Notes under the pieces: model-generated
What the model was told of the DNA's origin: nothing
Databases searched by the model: none
What the model saw: the letters and a program-made list of their open reading frames with translations, nothing else
Assembly: GCA_030066195.1 (NCBI GenBank)
Contig: JASJCB010000095.1
Span: 1 to 42,492, forward strand
DNA: 42,492 nucleotides
Source: Acidobacteriota bacterium
Lineage (GTDB): Bacteria > Acidobacteriota > Holophagae > Acanthopleuribacterales > Acanthopleuribacteraceae
Direction of reading: 5' to 3'
In this document: one piece after another, positions 41,626 through 42,492 of the stretch
Position numbering within the stretch: the first letter of the stretch is position 1
Layout of the letters: each line of letters begins with the position of its first letter
Made by a program: the position numbers and the translations under genes

Positions 41626-41901
41626 TTATTCTTCTTCTTTTTCCTCGGTCTCACCGGATTCGTCGACATGAACGGTAGTGCCGTCGGGCTCGATCCGCCC
41701 GGCAACGGAACCGTCCTCGTTCAGGATCAGCTTGTTGAACTGCAAGGCTTCTGCTTCCAACTCTTCCACCGCGATTTGGGTGTGCTTCATCTTTTCGGCA
41801 TTCTCGATACGGGGCTTCGCGCCCTTTTGCAATTGCGAAACGCGTTGACCGGCTAAGATAATAAAGCGGTACTTGGAACCCACTTCCTCGGAAATTTTCA
41901 T
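41626..41901 (-). CDS. rpoZ: DNA-directed RNA polymerase omega subunit
   Basis: Omega binds and helps fold the beta-prime subunit of RNA polymerase. The 91-residue product has the family core SKYRFIILAGQRVSQLQKGAKPRIE followed by KMKHTQIAVEELEAEAL, and a long acidic C-terminus ending in a glutamate run. Such short, divergent sequences are easily missed, but placement immediately ahead of coaBC strengthens the call. GGAG lies ten bases before the ATG, and a sigma70-like promoter (41970-41998) is about 65 bases upstream. Confidence 0.9.
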   Translation of the reverse strand: MKISEEVGSKYRFIILAGQRVSQLQKGAKPRIENAEKMKHTQIAVEELEAEALQFNKLILNEDGSVAGRIEPDGTTVHVDESGETEEKEEE

Positions 41902-41969
41902 GTAACTGTGACTCCATGAAGATTGTTACTACGGTGCGGCATCAAAGCACACAAGACGCGCAAACTGTT

Positions 41970-41998
41970 ATTTTAACCGTTTTTAGCTTCACGTTCAA
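41970..41998 (-). promoter_or_regulatory. Sigma70-like promoter of rpoZ-coaBC
   Basis: On the minus strand TTGAAC (41993-41998) and TAAAAT (41970-41975) are 17 bases apart. The transcript would begin near 41963, about 60 bases before the rpoZ ATG. Confidence 0.65.
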
Positions 41999-42128
41999 CG
42001 AATATGCCCGGATTCTCACAAAATCCTGCCGGCTCATCGATCAGCCGCAAAGCAAATGTTACTCGGGCCGGATGACCAATCAACACGAACCAACATGTTT
42101 CTCAATTCGGGCTGAAGCAAGTATGGGC

Positions 42129-42134
42129 TATAAT
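42129..42134 (+). promoter_or_regulatory. Perfect -10 box upstream of the metallophosphoesterase gene
   Basis: TATAAT lies 32 bases before the ATG at 42167. The expected -35 region (TTCGGG) is weak, so an activator may be needed, or the match may be chance. Confidence 0.45.
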
Positions 42135-42166
42135 CAACCCGACATCATTCACCCGAGGCGCCCGCC

Positions 42167-42492
42167 ATGACCACGTTCACCTGGCTGCACCTTTCCGATT
42201 TCCATTTCAAAAAAGACGAAAACTGGCAACGAGATGTGGTTCTGGAAACCCTCATGCGCGATGTAATCAGCAAGCTGGCCGAGTTTGAATTGAAGCCGGA
42301 TGCTGTTTTTGTCACCGGTGATATCGCCCACTCCGGTAAGGATGCGGAGTACCGCCAGGCCCGTTTGTTCTTCGATGAAGCAGTGACAAGGCTGAACCAC
42401 CAGCCCACGAAAACCTGGTTCCTTGTCCCAGGCAATCACGATGTGGACCGTAATCTGCTCAGTGTGATGCAGAAAAAGAATCGCAACCACCT
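42167..42492 (+). CDS. Metallophosphoesterase, N-terminal part (runs off the window)
   Basis: An ATG at 42167 preceded by GAGG opens a frame that stays open to the window edge (108 residues). It shows the calcineurin-like phosphoesterase signature in order: TWLHLSDFHF (metal ligands Asp and His), DAVFVTGDIAHSGK (bridging Asp) and FLVPGNHDVD (Asn and His). This order and spacing are those of class III cyclic-nucleotide-type or DNA-repair-type phosphoesterases; the N-terminal part alone does not separate them. It is divergent from rpoZ. The C-terminal region, which decides specificity and any fused domains, lies outside the window. Confidence 0.9.
   Translation, partial: MTTFTWLHLSDFHFKKDENWQRDVVLETLMRDVISKLAEFELKPDAVFVTGDIAHSGKDAEYRQARLFFDEAVTRLNHQPTKTWFLVPGNHDVDRNLLSVMQKKNRNH

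Overview
The window looks like chromosomal DNA of a GC-rich, non-model Gram-negative bacterium, most plausibly an acidobacterium of the Holophagae/Acanthopleuribacter type. This rests on the ECF sigma factor plus TPR-kinase pair, two very large secreted FG-GAP/UnbV proteins, an MptE/DUF115-type protein, and many TTG and GTG starts with strong Shine-Dalgarno sites. No database search was possible, so the taxonomy is inference. No insertion sequence, phage, CRISPR array, rRNA or tRNA was recognised.

Left part (1-14.1 kb). A minus-strand ECF sigma factor and membrane-anchored Ser/Thr kinase with TPRs are followed by a possible membrane protein cut by the window edge. Divergent from them are two exported FG-GAP/ASPIC-UnbV proteins, a secreted CAP/SCP protein, a minus-strand PD-(D/E)XK (Rpn/transposase-like) nuclease and an unknown membrane protein with two CxxC pairs. 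The most striking feature is the first FG-GAP protein: its reading frame is interrupted only by one in-frame TGA at 5588-5590. A hairpin right after that TGA resembles a bacterial SECIS element in position, size and apical loop. I read 3785-7732 as one selenoprotein gene of 1315 codons with FG-GAP repeats, an UnbV domain, a thioredoxin-like CxxC domain and TPRs.

Middle part (14.1-23.2 kb). This holds ribosome-assembly GTPase rsgA, a convergent RecQ helicase fused to a phosphoribosyltransferase-like domain, an exported amidohydrolase convergent with a threonine aldolase, and a putative Na+/H+ antiporter preceded by an unannotated 55-residue small ORF.

Right part (23.4-42.5 kb). This is mainly housekeeping: secA, guaB, a DUF115/MAF-like protein, rplM-rpsI, rpsB-tsf, a UbiA prenyltransferase, and a six-domain ribosomal protein S1 with a long acidic repetitive N-terminus. 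After these come a NUDIX hydrolase, a minus-strand group (thioesterase, exported unknown protein, BtuF-like protein), a FecR-domain lipoprotein, a single-domain response regulator, and rpoZ-coaBC. A metallophosphoesterase starts at the right edge and runs out of the window. Several transcription units are clearly bounded by intrinsic terminators and sigma70-like promoters, listed individually.
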